A stretch of DNA of 48,447 bases, taken from positions 1 to 48,447 of the forward strand of contig CACYWW010000027.1 in assembly GCA_902778145.1 (NCBI GenBank). The letters are read 5' to 3'. Source of the stretch: an uncultured Ruminococcus sp. GTDB taxonomy: Bacteria > Bacillota > Clostridia > Oscillospirales > CAG-272. Position numbers and translations under genes: made by a program. Each line of letters starts with the position of its first letter. The stretch's first letter is position 1. Shown here one piece after another: positions 31,580-40,512 of this stretch. The notes below the pieces were generated by a model. That model was not told the origin of the DNA. It did no database searches and saw nothing but the letters and a program-made list of their open reading frames with translations.

Positions 31580-34123
31580 ATGAAAAAAAGAATGATACCA
31601 TCCTTGTCGCTTTTACTGTCTCTTTTGTTCGTCTTCACGGCGTGCACGGGAAGCGTTGAAACGGAGACCGTCACGGATACGGAGCCTTCAACGGCGACGG
31701 ACAGAGAGACTGACACGGAGCCCGTCACGGAAACCGGGGAGGAGACGACCGCGGCTCCCGAGCCTCCGCCCTACGACGACACGCACGCGTATATCTTCGC
31801 GTCAAACGACAAAAAGACGAAATGGGTAAGCCGCGGCGCGGAGATCAGCCGTGAATTCAACGTGCTTAAAATGATCCCCACCGACCACGACCCGATGATC
31901 TACTGCACCTTTGACGAAAGCGAGCGGTTCGATTCGCAGGAATACCCGTACGTCGCTTACAGATACAACGTCAAATCGTCGCTCAGACAGGGTGTTTTCT
32001 TCGTCGGATCCGAGGATCATCCCGATTTCAGCGATTCCGGGCTTACGTGGATCGACGTGAAAAACAACGGAGAATGGACGGACAATATCACCGATATGCG
32101 CGGCAACAGCTTCTGGGAGGGCACGATAACATCCTTCAGAGTTGACCCGATCAACGGCGGCACCCACGATAAAAAAGCCGTTATCCTGCTCGACCGGATC
32201 GGATTTTTCAAGACGGAGCAGGACGCACGCGACTTTCTGTCATGCGCGAAGGAGCCGGATTATTCAGAATCCGTATCGTTTTCAAAGGGCTTTGCCAAAG
32301 CGGTCGTCCCCGGCGGCACGCTGAAAGCCGGCTACGACAGCTCCGATTATCTGCTGAAGCTTGATTCTCCCGCAGAGATAAAGAACGGGATCTCTCCGCT
32401 CGTGGCGGTGACCGTTGACGGTGTACAGAAGATCGTACCCGTGCAATACGTCAACTCCGTCGGCTTCGTCTCCTACCTTGCCGGACAGGCGGGCGAATAC
32501 TCGCTCGTATACCCGGATAAAGCCGCGGTGACGGACGCGGATTTCGTGATATCGCGCGGGATAATGACGGAGGAGGACGTTGCCGCGTCGTCGTTTTCGG
32601 TATTCCGGATCGGCGAGATTCTGTTCAACGCCCTCGGCAAGACGGGCGTTCCCGCTCCCGATCTCAGCAGAGCGGCGAACACGGAGGACGCGGCGTGGCT
32701 GATAAGCAATTATCTGAGGATACTGAACGTAATTCCGTACACCGACCCTGCTCTTGAGATCAAAGGCAGGGAGGATCTGAACCTCGCGGTATGCTCCGGC
32801 ATCGTCACCGACTTATCACCGGGCGCAGTAACGGGCGAAGAGCTGGCGTCGATCCTTGTGCGCTTTGTTAAAGCCGTGCTCGGTCAGCCTGTATTGCCTT
32901 CAAATATCAAGGAAAACGCCGGTATGGTCATCGGCGCGTGGTCGAATTTCAACTTCGACGTTACGGATGAAGCGATAAAGACCTTTGCGGACGCCGGACT
33001 TTCGCTTCTGATAGATCTCGGCAGCATCGAACAGCGCGGAGTGATCGACACCGTGATGCAAAGCGCGGGAAAATACGGCGTGCGAGTGCTGCGCACCAAT
33101 TACTCCCCGTCGTTATTCAAAGCGTCGGATCCCGATCCGATACCCTCGCTCTGTTATGAGTATTACGATTTCGACTCCTACTACGGCAATCTGATATTCG
33201 ATGAGCCAGGGACGGACAGGTTCTCCATGATGGCTGATATTGCCGCGTATTACGATAAGGTCATGCCCGGCAAGCTGTGTTATTATAATCTGCTTCCCAT
33301 GTACGCGAACGCCGCGCAGCTCAAATACGGAGCGGGCGCCGCGAGGATCGACTATTATGACCCGGATCCGGATCTGTATAAAAAATACATCTCCGCGTAC
33401 GCCGAAACGGTCCCCGGGGATTTCATGTGCGTGGACATTTACCCATACCGTTCGAACGGAAGCAAGAAGAGCGTATACACGGAATATCTGAAAAACATGG
33501 CGATTTTCGCCGACGCCTGCCGGAAATATGACCGCGATTTCTGGCTGTTCATACAGTCCACGGACTATGACGGCGGAAAATGGACGCCGGATTATTCCGA
33601 TATCAGATGGCAGCTTTATATCGGCGCCTCCTTCGGGGTGAAGACGTTCTTGCATTACCTTTACAACTACAACAACCATCACGCCCTGGTGGACGCCGGG
33701 GAAACGACCGAGATATACGACGCCGCCAAAAAAGCGAATTCTGAGCTGCTCGCCTTCTCCGACGATTACGGCAGATACGAGAACGTCGGAGCCTTCAACG
33801 TCAACTGCGAAAAGACAAAATACAGATACGCGCAGTTTGACGGTCAGTACGACGGTCTCACAGGTCTGAAGGACATACAGTCGTCCGATCCGCTTCTTTT
33901 CGGCTGTTTCAGGGAAAAGGACGGCGACGGATACGCCTTCACCGTCGTGAACATGGCGGAGCCGGGAAAAACGAAAAACGCGGCGGAGGTGAGCTTCAGG
34001 CTCGATAACGCAAAGACGGTACACGTCTGGGCGTCGGGCGAAAAAAGCGAACTCACGCCCGAAGACGGCGTTTACACGTTATCGCTTGACAACGCCGAGG
34101 GCGTGTTCATAACGGTGGATTAA
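31580..34123 (+). CDS. Large lipoprotein with C-terminal glycosidase-like barrel
   Basis: An 847-residue exported lipoprotein: signal with FTAC (Cys22 lipidated), then a Thr/Glu/Asp linker to about residue 55. Residues ~60-220 are beta-rich and look like a carbohydrate-binding sandwich; ~310-440 are helical and may be degenerate SLH-like repeats. From about 450 on is a TIM-barrel-like region (MVIGAWSNFNFDVTDEAIK, NLIFDEPGTDRF, FMCVDIYPYRSNG, DFWLFIQSTDY) resembling glycosyl hydrolases of the GH42-like superfamily, ending in a small beta domain. No catalytic pair can be assigned with certainty. It is the only exported product of the operon and may capture or trim the substrate at the surface. 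Confidence 0.75.
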   Translation: MKKRMIPSLSLLLSLLFVFTACTGSVETETVTDTEPSTATDRETDTEPVTETGEETTAAPEPPPYDDTHAYIFASNDKKTKWVSRGAEISREFNVLKMIPTDHDPMIYCTFDESERFDSQEYPYVAYRYNVKSSLRQGVFFVGSEDHPDFSDSGLTWIDVKNNGEWTDNITDMRGNSFWEGTITSFRVDPINGGTHDKKAVILLDRIGFFKTEQDARDFLSCAKEPDYSESVSFSKGFAKAVVPGGTLKAGYDSSDYLLKLDSPAEIKNGISPLVAVTVDGVQKIVPVQYVNSVGFVSYLAGQAGEYSLVYPDKAAVTDADFVISRGIMTEEDVAASSFSVFRIGEILFNALGKTGVPAPDLSRAANTEDAAWLISNYLRILNVIPYTDPALEIKGREDLNLAVCSGIVTDLSPGAVTGEELASILVRFVKAVLGQPVLPSNIKENAGMVIGAWSNFNFDVTDEAIKTFADAGLSLLIDLGSIEQRGVIDTVMQSAGKYGVRVLRTNYSPSLFKASDPDPIPSLCYEYYDFDSYYGNLIFDEPGTDRFSMMADIAAYYDKVMPGKLCYYNLLPMYANAAQLKYGAGAARIDYYDPDPDLYKKYISAYAETVPGDFMCVDIYPYRSNGSKKSVYTEYLKNMAIFADACRKYDRDFWLFIQSTDYDGGKWTPDYSDIRWQLYIGASFGVKTFLHYLYNYNNHHALVDAGETTEIYDAAKKANSELLAFSDDYGRYENVGAFNVNCEKTKYRYAQFDGQYDGLTGLKDIQSSDPLLFGCFREKDGDGYAFTVVNMAEPGKTKNAAEVSFRLDNAKTVHVWASGEKSELTPEDGVYTLSLDNAEGVFITVD

Positions 34124-34681
34124 ATGGAAAAAAATGAATTTTTCGATCATCTCGCCGAGCGGATGATATCATACGGGGCTTACAAAGCCCGGGTGATACC
34201 GGTATCGGACGTTGAAACGGACGAATCTTTCCGCCGTCTGTGCGAACAGAACGTTTGCGGAAACTACGGCAGAAACTGGGCTTGTCCGCCGGACGCCGGC
34301 GGGATAACGGAGCTTATAGCGGAGCTTCGATCATACGGATACATCCTTGTATGGCAGACCGTCGGCGAGCTTGAGGACAGCTATGATTTCGAGGGCATGG
34401 TCGAAGCGGGAAAGCTGCACACAAGGACGATAAACGAAGCGCGCGCTTTCTGCCCGGGCGAGCCGTTTTCACGGTACCTCTGTCTCGGCGCGGGCGGCTG
34501 CTCCGTCTGCGAGGTCTGCGCGAAACGCACCGGTGAGCCGTGCAGACACCCCGATCTTATGACGCCTTCGCTTGAAACGTACGGCGTCAACGTCTCAAAG
34601 CTCGCGCCCGCCGCCGGGATGAAATACATAAACGGTCAGAACACGGTGACGTATTTCGCCGCGGTCCTGTTCGATCTGTGA
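34124..34681 (+). CDS. DUF2284 Cys-rich metal-binding protein
   Basis: A 185-residue protein with the DUF2284 pattern: CGNYGRNWACPPDAG near the N-terminus, and a C-terminal CLGAGGCSVCEVC followed by EPCRHPDLMTPSLETYGVNV. The Cys spacing suggests an iron-sulfur or zinc site. The family is regularly found beside corrinoid methyltransferases and their activators; its role there is not established, but electron delivery or corrinoid handling is plausible. Its ATG follows the lipoprotein's TAA directly (TAAATG), and its stop overlaps the next gene's start region, so the last three genes are tightly coupled. Confidence 0.88.
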   Translation: MEKNEFFDHLAERMISYGAYKARVIPVSDVETDESFRRLCEQNVCGNYGRNWACPPDAGGITELIAELRSYGYILVWQTVGELEDSYDFEGMVEAGKLHTRTINEARAFCPGEPFSRYLCLGAGGCSVCEVCAKRTGEPCRHPDLMTPSLETYGVNVSKLAPAAGMKYINGQNTVTYFAAVLFDL

Positions 34682-34683
34682 TC

Positions 34684-36183
34684 ATGATAACTGTAAAAAT
34701 AAACGGAAAAGAATATAAAGCCGAGCCGGGCGTGTGCCTCGGAGAGCTCGCGGCGCGCGAGGGCGCCGTCGCAATGATCTGCGGCGGACACGGAAAATGC
34801 GGCAAATGCCGCGGTACCGTATCCGGCGCCGTTTCGGCGCCGACCGGGCTTGAGGAGCGGATATTGGGAGAGGAGCTCAGAAACGGCGTCCGTCTGCTCT
34901 GCAGGACGTACGCGGAAGGCGACTGTGAGGTGACGACATATACGCAAACGTCAGCTCAGATCCGGGGCGACGGCGACCTTCCCCCGCATGAGCACGCGCC
35001 GTCGTTTTCCGAATACGGCGTCGCCGCGGATATCGGAACGACGACCGTCGCCATAAGGCTCTACGGCAGAGACGGCTCCCTTCTCGCCTCGGAAAGCGCG
35101 CTGAACCCTCAGAGAGCGTTCGGCGGAGACGTCATATCGCGTATGGAGGCGGCGCTTTCCGGAAAAGCGGATGAGCTTGCCGCGCTTATAAGGGACTGCC
35201 TTTCCGCGCTTATATCGCGGGCGGCAAACGACGCCGGGATCCCGCCCGAAAAGATCGACGGCGCGGTGATTGCCGGGAACACCGTGATGCTCTATCTGCT
35301 CACGCTGACCGATACGGAACCGCTGACGCACGCGCCGTTTGAGGCGAAGCGTCTTTTCGGCGAGACGCTGACGGCGTCCGAGCTCGGGATCACGGCGCTT
35401 CCCCCTGACGCGGAGGTCTACATACCGCCGTGCGTCTCCGCTTTTGTCGGCGCGGACACGACCTCGGCCGTCATATCGTCCGGGCTTGCCGGAAAAGACG
35501 GCGTATCCGTCCTCACGGATATAGGCACGAACGGCGAGACCGTGCTGAAATACGGCGGCGGCATACTCGCCTGCTCCACCGCGGCGGGACCCGCGTTCGA
35601 GGGCGCGGGGATAGAGATGGGTATGGGCGGATCCCCCGGTGCGATAGACCGTGTAAAGGCGCTGCCGGACGGCACGTATTCCGTCCGCGTAATAGGAGAT
35701 ACCGAGCCTGTCGGCATCTGCGGCAGCGGCCTTGTAGACGCGCTCGCCGCCTTCATCGACACTGAGGCTATAGACGAGACCGGGTTCATGGAGGACGATC
35801 CCGTCACGCTCAAGGCTCCCGTCGTCATCACGCAGAACGACGTACGCGCCGCGCAGCTTGCGAAAAGCGCGATACACGCCGGCATCCGCACGCTCCTGCA
35901 CACAGCCGGCGTCTCCTGCGGCGACGTTGAAACGCTTTACATCGCAGGCGGCTTCGGCAGTTATCTCGACGTGAAGAACGCCGGGAAGATCGGGCTCATA
36001 CCGTCCGAGCTCGTTTTGCGGGTGAAGGTCCTCGGCAACGCGTCGCTTTCGGGCGCCTCCCTTATGCTGCTGAGCCTTCCGGTGAGGCGCAGATGCGAGG
36101 AAACTGCAAAAAAAATAAAGCTCACCTCTCTTGCCGCAAACCCCGTTTTCGCGGAAGAATATATGGAGAGGATGATGTTCTGA
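34684..36183 (+). CDS. Corrinoid protein reductive activator (ferredoxin + ASKHA, RACE family)
   Basis: A 499-residue protein that reduces inactive Co(II) corrinoid to Co(I) with ATP hydrolysis. Residues 1-85 are a plant-type [2Fe-2S] ferredoxin domain with Cys33, Cys39, Cys42 and Cys73. The rest is the DUF4445/ASKHA ATPase region: VAADIGTTTVAIRLY, DIGTNGETVLKYGG, ACSTAAGPAFEGAGIEMGMG and LYIAGGFGSYLD. This is the RACE/RACo arrangement. ATG 34684 is used because the protein then starts MITVKING like relatives; a GTG at 34678 overlapping the previous stop is possible. It closes the operon, followed by a terminator. Its presence is strong evidence that the operon performs corrinoid-dependent methyl transfer. 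Confidence 0.95.
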   Translation: MITVKINGKEYKAEPGVCLGELAAREGAVAMICGGHGKCGKCRGTVSGAVSAPTGLEERILGEELRNGVRLLCRTYAEGDCEVTTYTQTSAQIRGDGDLPPHEHAPSFSEYGVAADIGTTTVAIRLYGRDGSLLASESALNPQRAFGGDVISRMEAALSGKADELAALIRDCLSALISRAANDAGIPPEKIDGAVIAGNTVMLYLLTLTDTEPLTHAPFEAKRLFGETLTASELGITALPPDAEVYIPPCVSAFVGADTTSAVISSGLAGKDGVSVLTDIGTNGETVLKYGGGILACSTAAGPAFEGAGIEMGMGGSPGAIDRVKALPDGTYSVRVIGDTEPVGICGSGLVDALAAFIDTEAIDETGFMEDDPVTLKAPVVITQNDVRAAQLAKSAIHAGIRTLLHTAGVSCGDVETLYIAGGFGSYLDVKNAGKIGLIPSELVLRVKVLGNASLSGASLMLLSLPVRRRCEETAKKIKLTSLAANPVFAEEYMERMMF

Positions 36184-36184
36184 C

Positions 36185-36214
36185 AAAAAAAGCCCCCGCG
36201 AGGGGCTTTTTTTT
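36185..36214 (+). terminator. Terminator of the methyltransferase operon
   Basis: GCCCC and GGGGC pair around CGCGA, extended by A/T pairs, followed by eight T. It works in both directions and so also serves the minus-strand gene ending at 36266. Confidence 0.9.
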
Positions 36215-36265
36215 GCAGTATTTCAAAACGTGCCGGGCGGCAATTCTGACGGTACGCTCCGCGTC

Positions 36266-36931
36266 TCAGCCGCGCTTTTTCCGAAGAACGACCGCCGCCG
36301 CAAGCGCGGAAAGTGCGAGCGCACCAACCGCGATAACGGAAGCGTCTGACGTTTGAGGGTTTTCTTCAAGCCTGAGGACAACGTGGTTCGAATAGTGATA
36401 TTGCGTGAATATCCACGACCCGTCCTCCTGCTTTTCAAGTATATAGTCGTATTCCGCATAGTATTCATTGCGGGATATTTTCATGTGATACACAACACGA
36501 TCTTCGGTGTTTTCTGTTATCGAAAACTCCTTTACGGGATAAGGTCCGACAAATAACGGAATATAAGAATAGCAATCACAATATACCATCCCGTCACGCA
36601 CAATAAATCTCGTTCTTCCGTTTGATCCGTAATAAGAATACATTTCTTCTATAGCGGACTTCGAAAACATTGTTTCGAGAAATTCCTGCATTTGCTCCGG
36701 AGTCAATTTCGTATTAAAATAAATTCTTTCCATGCCGTTGACAAAGAACTTGTATTCTTGCATATCATCCGCGTTAAAGTAATATTCTCCGTCACCGTAG
36801 AAAACGGCGGCTACTTCCTCCGCTTTTTTAAACAGTTCTTTTACTTCGTCCTCGCTCAAAGCCGATGCTGATACGCAGAACAAAACGATACACGTGATAA
36901 GAGTAATACCGAACAATATTATTTTTTTCAT
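36266..36931 (-). CDS. Exported protein with NPxTxD-type sorting-like C-terminus (1)
   Basis: A 221-residue protein: N-terminal signal peptide (IILFGITLITCIVLFCVSASA), a globular domain of ~150 residues, then ENPQTSDAS, a hydrophobic stretch VIAVGALALSALAAAVVL and RKKRG. The last three elements have the layout of a sortase signal with a non-standard motif. The globular part (SEDEVKELFKKAEEVAA, LTPEQMQEFLETMFSKSAIEEM, YILEKQEDGSWIF) resembles the IseA-type inhibitor of cell-wall DL-endopeptidases, though I cannot confirm this. A related protein lies on the other side of the CotH gene. AAAGGA precedes the ATG. No sortase gene is in the window. Confidence 0.7.
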   Translation of the reverse strand: MKKIILFGITLITCIVLFCVSASALSEDEVKELFKKAEEVAAVFYGDGEYYFNADDMQEYKFFVNGMERIYFNTKLTPEQMQEFLETMFSKSAIEEMYSYYGSNGRTRFIVRDGMVYCDCYSYIPLFVGPYPVKEFSITENTEDRVVYHMKISRNEYYAEYDYILEKQEDGSWIFTQYHYSNHVVLRLEENPQTSDASVIAVGALALSALAAAVVLRKKRG

Positions 36932-37049
36932 AAATATACATCCTTTATTAAAAGTGCTTGCTCTTCACTTATATAGACGTTTTTTTCGCGAAAAAGTGAC
37001 AGGATTTTTTGTATACATTTTGTTAATTCGGTTTTTGGGTTGTATCTGC

Positions 37050-39440
37050 TCACGGCTGCGCCGAGCCGAAGTATTTCTCCATCTGACCGTCGTCAAGTCC
37101 GAAGTAGTCCTTTATCCCTGTCATCATGTTTCTTTGTCTCAGTCCGTCCCGCACGAAATCCTTTATCATGTTTATGTGGTTCTCCCTCGTTTTGAGAGAC
37201 AGGCGGTATTTTTTATGGTTTGCCTCAAGCTCCGGCTCCATCTGATCCATGAAAAGCTGAAGCGTTCCGAGCACGCGCTCCTCAGTCAGCACGTTTTGCA
37301 GGATATACGCGCAGCGGCGTATGAACCTGTCCTCGAAATCGGGGTTTCTGAGCAGTGCGCGTATCATCGTATGGCAGCCGTTGTTCGGCATGACCCTCTT
37401 TATCGTGTCGAGCCTGTTGTGATAGAAAGACCAGTCGAGGTCGAAGAAGCACCAGTGCCATTTTCCGTCGTCCTCGGTGGACTGATAGAATTTGACGTTA
37501 GCCAGATCCATATCGGCAAAATACGCGCGGCAGATATACCAGTCCATCAGGCTTTCCGCGTCGATTTTGTCCATGACGTATTTGTAATTGTCCTCATTTC
37601 GCAGATCGTTCTTCTCGCAGAATTTCAGAAGCGCGAGGTATGACTCGTTGTCGCCGTCGGAGACCGTGCCGTACGTATGGAGAAGATTTATCGAATCCTT
37701 TGAAACGCCCAGCCGGTTCGCGCAGTACTGCGCGTCTATGCGCTCTCGTATCCAGTAGATCCCCCTGTATTCGCCGTTCAGATAAAAGACGACCGGGCGG
37801 CACGCCTGCACGTTCAGCGCCGTCGTACCGTCGACGAGTCTTGTGCAGAGCTCGTCCCGCAGACCGGCGAATTTATAATCCTCGCTGCCGCCGTGCAGGA
37901 TCAGCGAGTTGAATTTCGTATAATCCCTGTCCTCGAAAAGCGGATAATCGAGCGTGCCGAGGCCGTATTTCGAGCGGAAGCGCAGCTGAAAATTCTGTTT
38001 TGCTCCCTCTTTGCTGTCGTTTCCGTGGAGCTTGAAGCCGCACGGCGCGGAAAAAAGCTCGACGCCGCCGTCCATCATTGTCACGTACGCCTCATGCTCG
38101 TATTCCTTTTTGATATTCACAAGGACGCCCTGCTCTCCCGTGAGATATTCCTCTTTTATCGCGACGTTGACGACGGGGTGGACGTGCTCGACGCCGACGA
38201 GATAGAAAAACGACGACAGGGCGCTCGTCCTGCCGCCGCTTTTGCAGACGGCGCGGACTGAAACGATACCGTCGACGCCGATCGGAGCCTCGTAAAGCGT
38301 TGAATTCGCGTCAGGCTCCGTACCGTCGAGCGTGTAGTATATCTGCCCCTCTCCCGAAAGAGAGACGACCACGGTATGATCGTAGCTGCCGGAGGGCAGG
38401 CTTGCCGTCGGCGCCGCGAGCGCGGCGGTATATCCCTCCGCGTTCTCCTTGCCGGGCGTGGGCTTGTCCATATACACGAGCGACGTGCCGTTTCTGCCGT
38501 AGCTTTCGTTCTGCTTTACGTCGCCCGGAACTTTCATATAGTCGATCAGACCGTTTCCGTCGGAGAGAAACAGCTCCTCGCCGTCCGAGCTTATCTTGAA
38601 CGGCGCGTGGCCTTCGGCGTCAAGCCCGGAGCAGTATATGACGCAGTATCCGCCCGCGGGAAGCTCGGTATCCGGCAGCTTGTACCGTTTCGGATCCGAA
38701 CGCTTGTCGGACAGATAAAAGCCCGACAGTCTGACCGCGGCGTCGCCGTTGTTGCAGAGCTCCAGAATGTCGTAATACTTGCCCTCGTACGGCGCGTATT
38801 TCTTGTTCGAGGTCATCACCTCGCTGATATAAAGCCCGGGCAGGACGAGCGTGCCGCGGTATTCTTCAGCGCCCGATACGGTGTTCGGGAAGCCCGGCGT
38901 AGGCGTATCGCATTTTCCGTCATGCGACCATGAGGACGCGCCGACCGTTCCGTCGTACTCCATGAAGTCGACGGTCTCCTTTTTGTATCTGAGTACGAGC
39001 ATACCGCCCTCCTTCGGCAGACGGAAGGGGCTTTCCTCGTCAAGCTTTATCACAAGATATCCCTTTGCCGGCACGGTCATCCCGTCGAGCGGGAGCTTTT
39101 CATCGTCCTCCGAGCCGCGGCGCAGATAAAACGAGTCGAGCGTCACGTCCTCGTCCTCGTCGTTATAGAGCTCCGCCCAGTCGTCCATGCAGCCGAGATA
39201 AAAATCCTCGTTGTCCGCCATAAGCTCGTTTATGTATATCCGTTTTATCTCCTCGGGCTCCTCCGTCGTTTCGGGCTCCGTCACGGGGTCGGTCTCGGTC
39301 CCGGTCGTAACAGGCTCCGTCAGAGGCGCCGTGCTTTCGGGCAGTGACGAGGTCTCCGCCGCGTCGCCTCCGCATGAGGCGAGCGCGGGTATAAGCAGTG
39401 CCAGAGCTGTAAGAGTTGCTGCGATCTTTTTTGATTTCAT
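37050..39440 (-). CDS. CotH-kinase lipoprotein with lamin-tail domains
   Basis: A 796-residue lipoprotein (signal, then LASC with Cys23). Order: Thr/Glu linker; two lamin-tail (LTD) domains, starting RIYINELMADNEDFYLG and LYISEVMTSNKKYAPYE; a small chitobiase/HEX C-terminal-like domain with GQIYYTLDGTEPDANSTLYE; then the CotH kinase domain from about residue 410. Kinase features are LHGGSEDYKFAGLRDEL, YRGIYWIRERID and WHWCFFDLDWSFY, with the Asp pair expected to bind metal. CotH proteins of spore formers phosphorylate coat proteins; surface versions with LTD domains are common in Clostridia and their targets are unknown. Transcribed from a consensus promoter as a single gene. Confidence 0.9.
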   Translation of the reverse strand: MKSKKIAATLTALALLIPALASCGGDAAETSSLPESTAPLTEPVTTGTETDPVTEPETTEEPEEIKRIYINELMADNEDFYLGCMDDWAELYNDEDEDVTLDSFYLRRGSEDDEKLPLDGMTVPAKGYLVIKLDEESPFRLPKEGGMLVLRYKKETVDFMEYDGTVGASSWSHDGKCDTPTPGFPNTVSGAEEYRGTLVLPGLYISEVMTSNKKYAPYEGKYYDILELCNNGDAAVRLSGFYLSDKRSDPKRYKLPDTELPAGGYCVIYCSGLDAEGHAPFKISSDGEELFLSDGNGLIDYMKVPGDVKQNESYGRNGTSLVYMDKPTPGKENAEGYTAALAAPTASLPSGSYDHTVVVSLSGEGQIYYTLDGTEPDANSTLYEAPIGVDGIVSVRAVCKSGGRTSALSSFFYLVGVEHVHPVVNVAIKEEYLTGEQGVLVNIKKEYEHEAYVTMMDGGVELFSAPCGFKLHGNDSKEGAKQNFQLRFRSKYGLGTLDYPLFEDRDYTKFNSLILHGGSEDYKFAGLRDELCTRLVDGTTALNVQACRPVVFYLNGEYRGIYWIRERIDAQYCANRLGVSKDSINLLHTYGTVSDGDNESYLALLKFCEKNDLRNEDNYKYVMDKIDAESLMDWYICRAYFADMDLANVKFYQSTEDDGKWHWCFFDLDWSFYHNRLDTIKRVMPNNGCHTMIRALLRNPDFEDRFIRRCAYILQNVLTEERVLGTLQLFMDQMEPELEANHKKYRLSLKTRENHINMIKDFVRDGLRQRNMMTGIKDYFGLDDGQMEKYFGSAQP

Positions 39441-39464
39441 GTTTTTTTCTCACTTTCCGGATAT

Positions 39465-39493
39465 ATTATAACAATTTCCGACAAAGCTGTCAA
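39465..39493 (-). promoter_or_regulatory. Consensus promoter of the CotH gene
   Basis: Minus strand: TTGACA, 17-base spacer, TATAAT, about 25 bases before the start codon. Confidence 0.85.
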
Positions 39494-39526
39494 GCGGGTT
39501 ACATCAACAAAATGATAAAACGGCAT

Positions 39527-39555
39527 AAAAAAAGACGGGTCGCCCCGTCTTTTTT
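39527..39555. terminator. Bidirectional terminator
   Basis: AAAAAAGACGGG pairs with CCCGTCTTTTTT around TCGC. It ends the minus-strand gene that stops at 39555 and isolates the CotH promoter. Confidence 0.9.
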
Positions 39556-40334
39556 CAGTTGTGCTTCTTTTTTACAAGGACCGCTGCCGCGGCGGCGGAT
39601 AACGCGAGAACGCAGACCGCGATGACCGGCGCGTCGGCTGTGTGAGGGTTATCATTTTCCGCGAGGCGGTATTTTCTGTATCCTTCATCCGCAAGCCCGT
39701 CTTCTTTGAAAAGAAGACCGTCAAGCTCAGATATGCGCCATCCGTCCGCGCCGTTTTTTATTTTCAGGCTCGCCTTATGCTCTTCATCATTTCCCGAAAC
39801 GTAGTAGGTATAGTCGACTTTTACGATACCGCCGCCCTCATCGGTCAGCGTTATCCTGTCGATAAGATCCTTTGCGCCTTTTGTCCTTTTCAAAAGCTCG
39901 ATATCCCGGTCGATAAACGGAGGCTGCCCTCCCGCGTAAACAACGCTTGAAAGATAAGAACCGTCATCATCAAACATCAGATTGCTGTTGTTGAGAGCTT
40001 TTTTCGCGGTTTCCTTTGTAAAAACGGTTTCAAACAGCGCCAGCAGATCGTCGTAACCGCCCGTCGGATCTTTTATAACATAATCGTCGTTTATATAATT
40101 GTACTCTTTTCCTTCTCTGATCAGGTAGTCTCTTTTTTCTGTTTCCGGCTTGCCGTTTTCATACATGATATCGGCAAACAGCTGCTTATCATAGTATTTC
40201 AGATAAAGCATCTCCCAGTCCCGCATAAGCGATACCACGTTTTCTTTTTCAGGCATTGCGCTTGCACCGCATATGACCGACACAATACCCGAAAGGATAA
40301 CAACAGTCAACGCAAATGAAATAAACTTTTTCAT
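39555..40334 (-). CDS. Exported protein with NPxTxD-type sorting-like C-terminus (2)
   Basis: A 259-residue protein with the same layout as the gene at 36266: signal peptide (FISFALTVVILSGIVSVICGASA), a globular domain, then DNPHTADAP, VIAVCVLALSAAAAAVLV and KKKHN. The tails of the two proteins match closely (NP-x-T-x-DA-x-VIAV-x-x-LALSAxAAAVL), while the globular parts share only general order (LLALFETVFTKETAKKAL here, MQEFLETMFSKSAIEEM there), so they are diverged paralogues. Likely cell-wall or membrane anchored. AAAGG precedes the ATG. Function unknown; an IseA-like inhibitor role is one possibility. Confidence 0.7.
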   Translation of the reverse strand: MKKFISFALTVVILSGIVSVICGASAMPEKENVVSLMRDWEMLYLKYYDKQLFADIMYENGKPETEKRDYLIREGKEYNYINDDYVIKDPTGGYDDLLALFETVFTKETAKKALNNSNLMFDDDGSYLSSVVYAGGQPPFIDRDIELLKRTKGAKDLIDRITLTDEGGGIVKVDYTYYVSGNDEEHKASLKIKNGADGWRISELDGLLFKEDGLADEGYRKYRLAENDNPHTADAPVIAVCVLALSAAAAAVLVKKKHN

Positions 40335-40464
40335 TTATCAACCTTTCCTTTTACCCTTACTGATAGAATTTGATCACTGTCATCATATTCATATGATTCT
40401 TTTTGTATTATAGCAGAATGTTGCAAACTATATGTTAAGACAAATTATATTATTTGTTAATCTA

Positions 40465-40499
40465 AAATCACCCGCTCACTGTATGCGTGCGGGTGATTT
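40465..40499 (-). terminator. Terminator of the NPCBM-GH36 operon
   Basis: AAATCACCCGC and GCGGGTGATTT form an 11-base stem; on the minus strand it runs into ATTTTAG. It lies 14 bases after the GH36-like stop. The remaining gap to 40334 is AT-rich and shows nothing else I can name beyond probable promoter sequence. Confidence 0.8.
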
Positions 40500-40512
40500 A
40501 CGGTTTCTGTTT

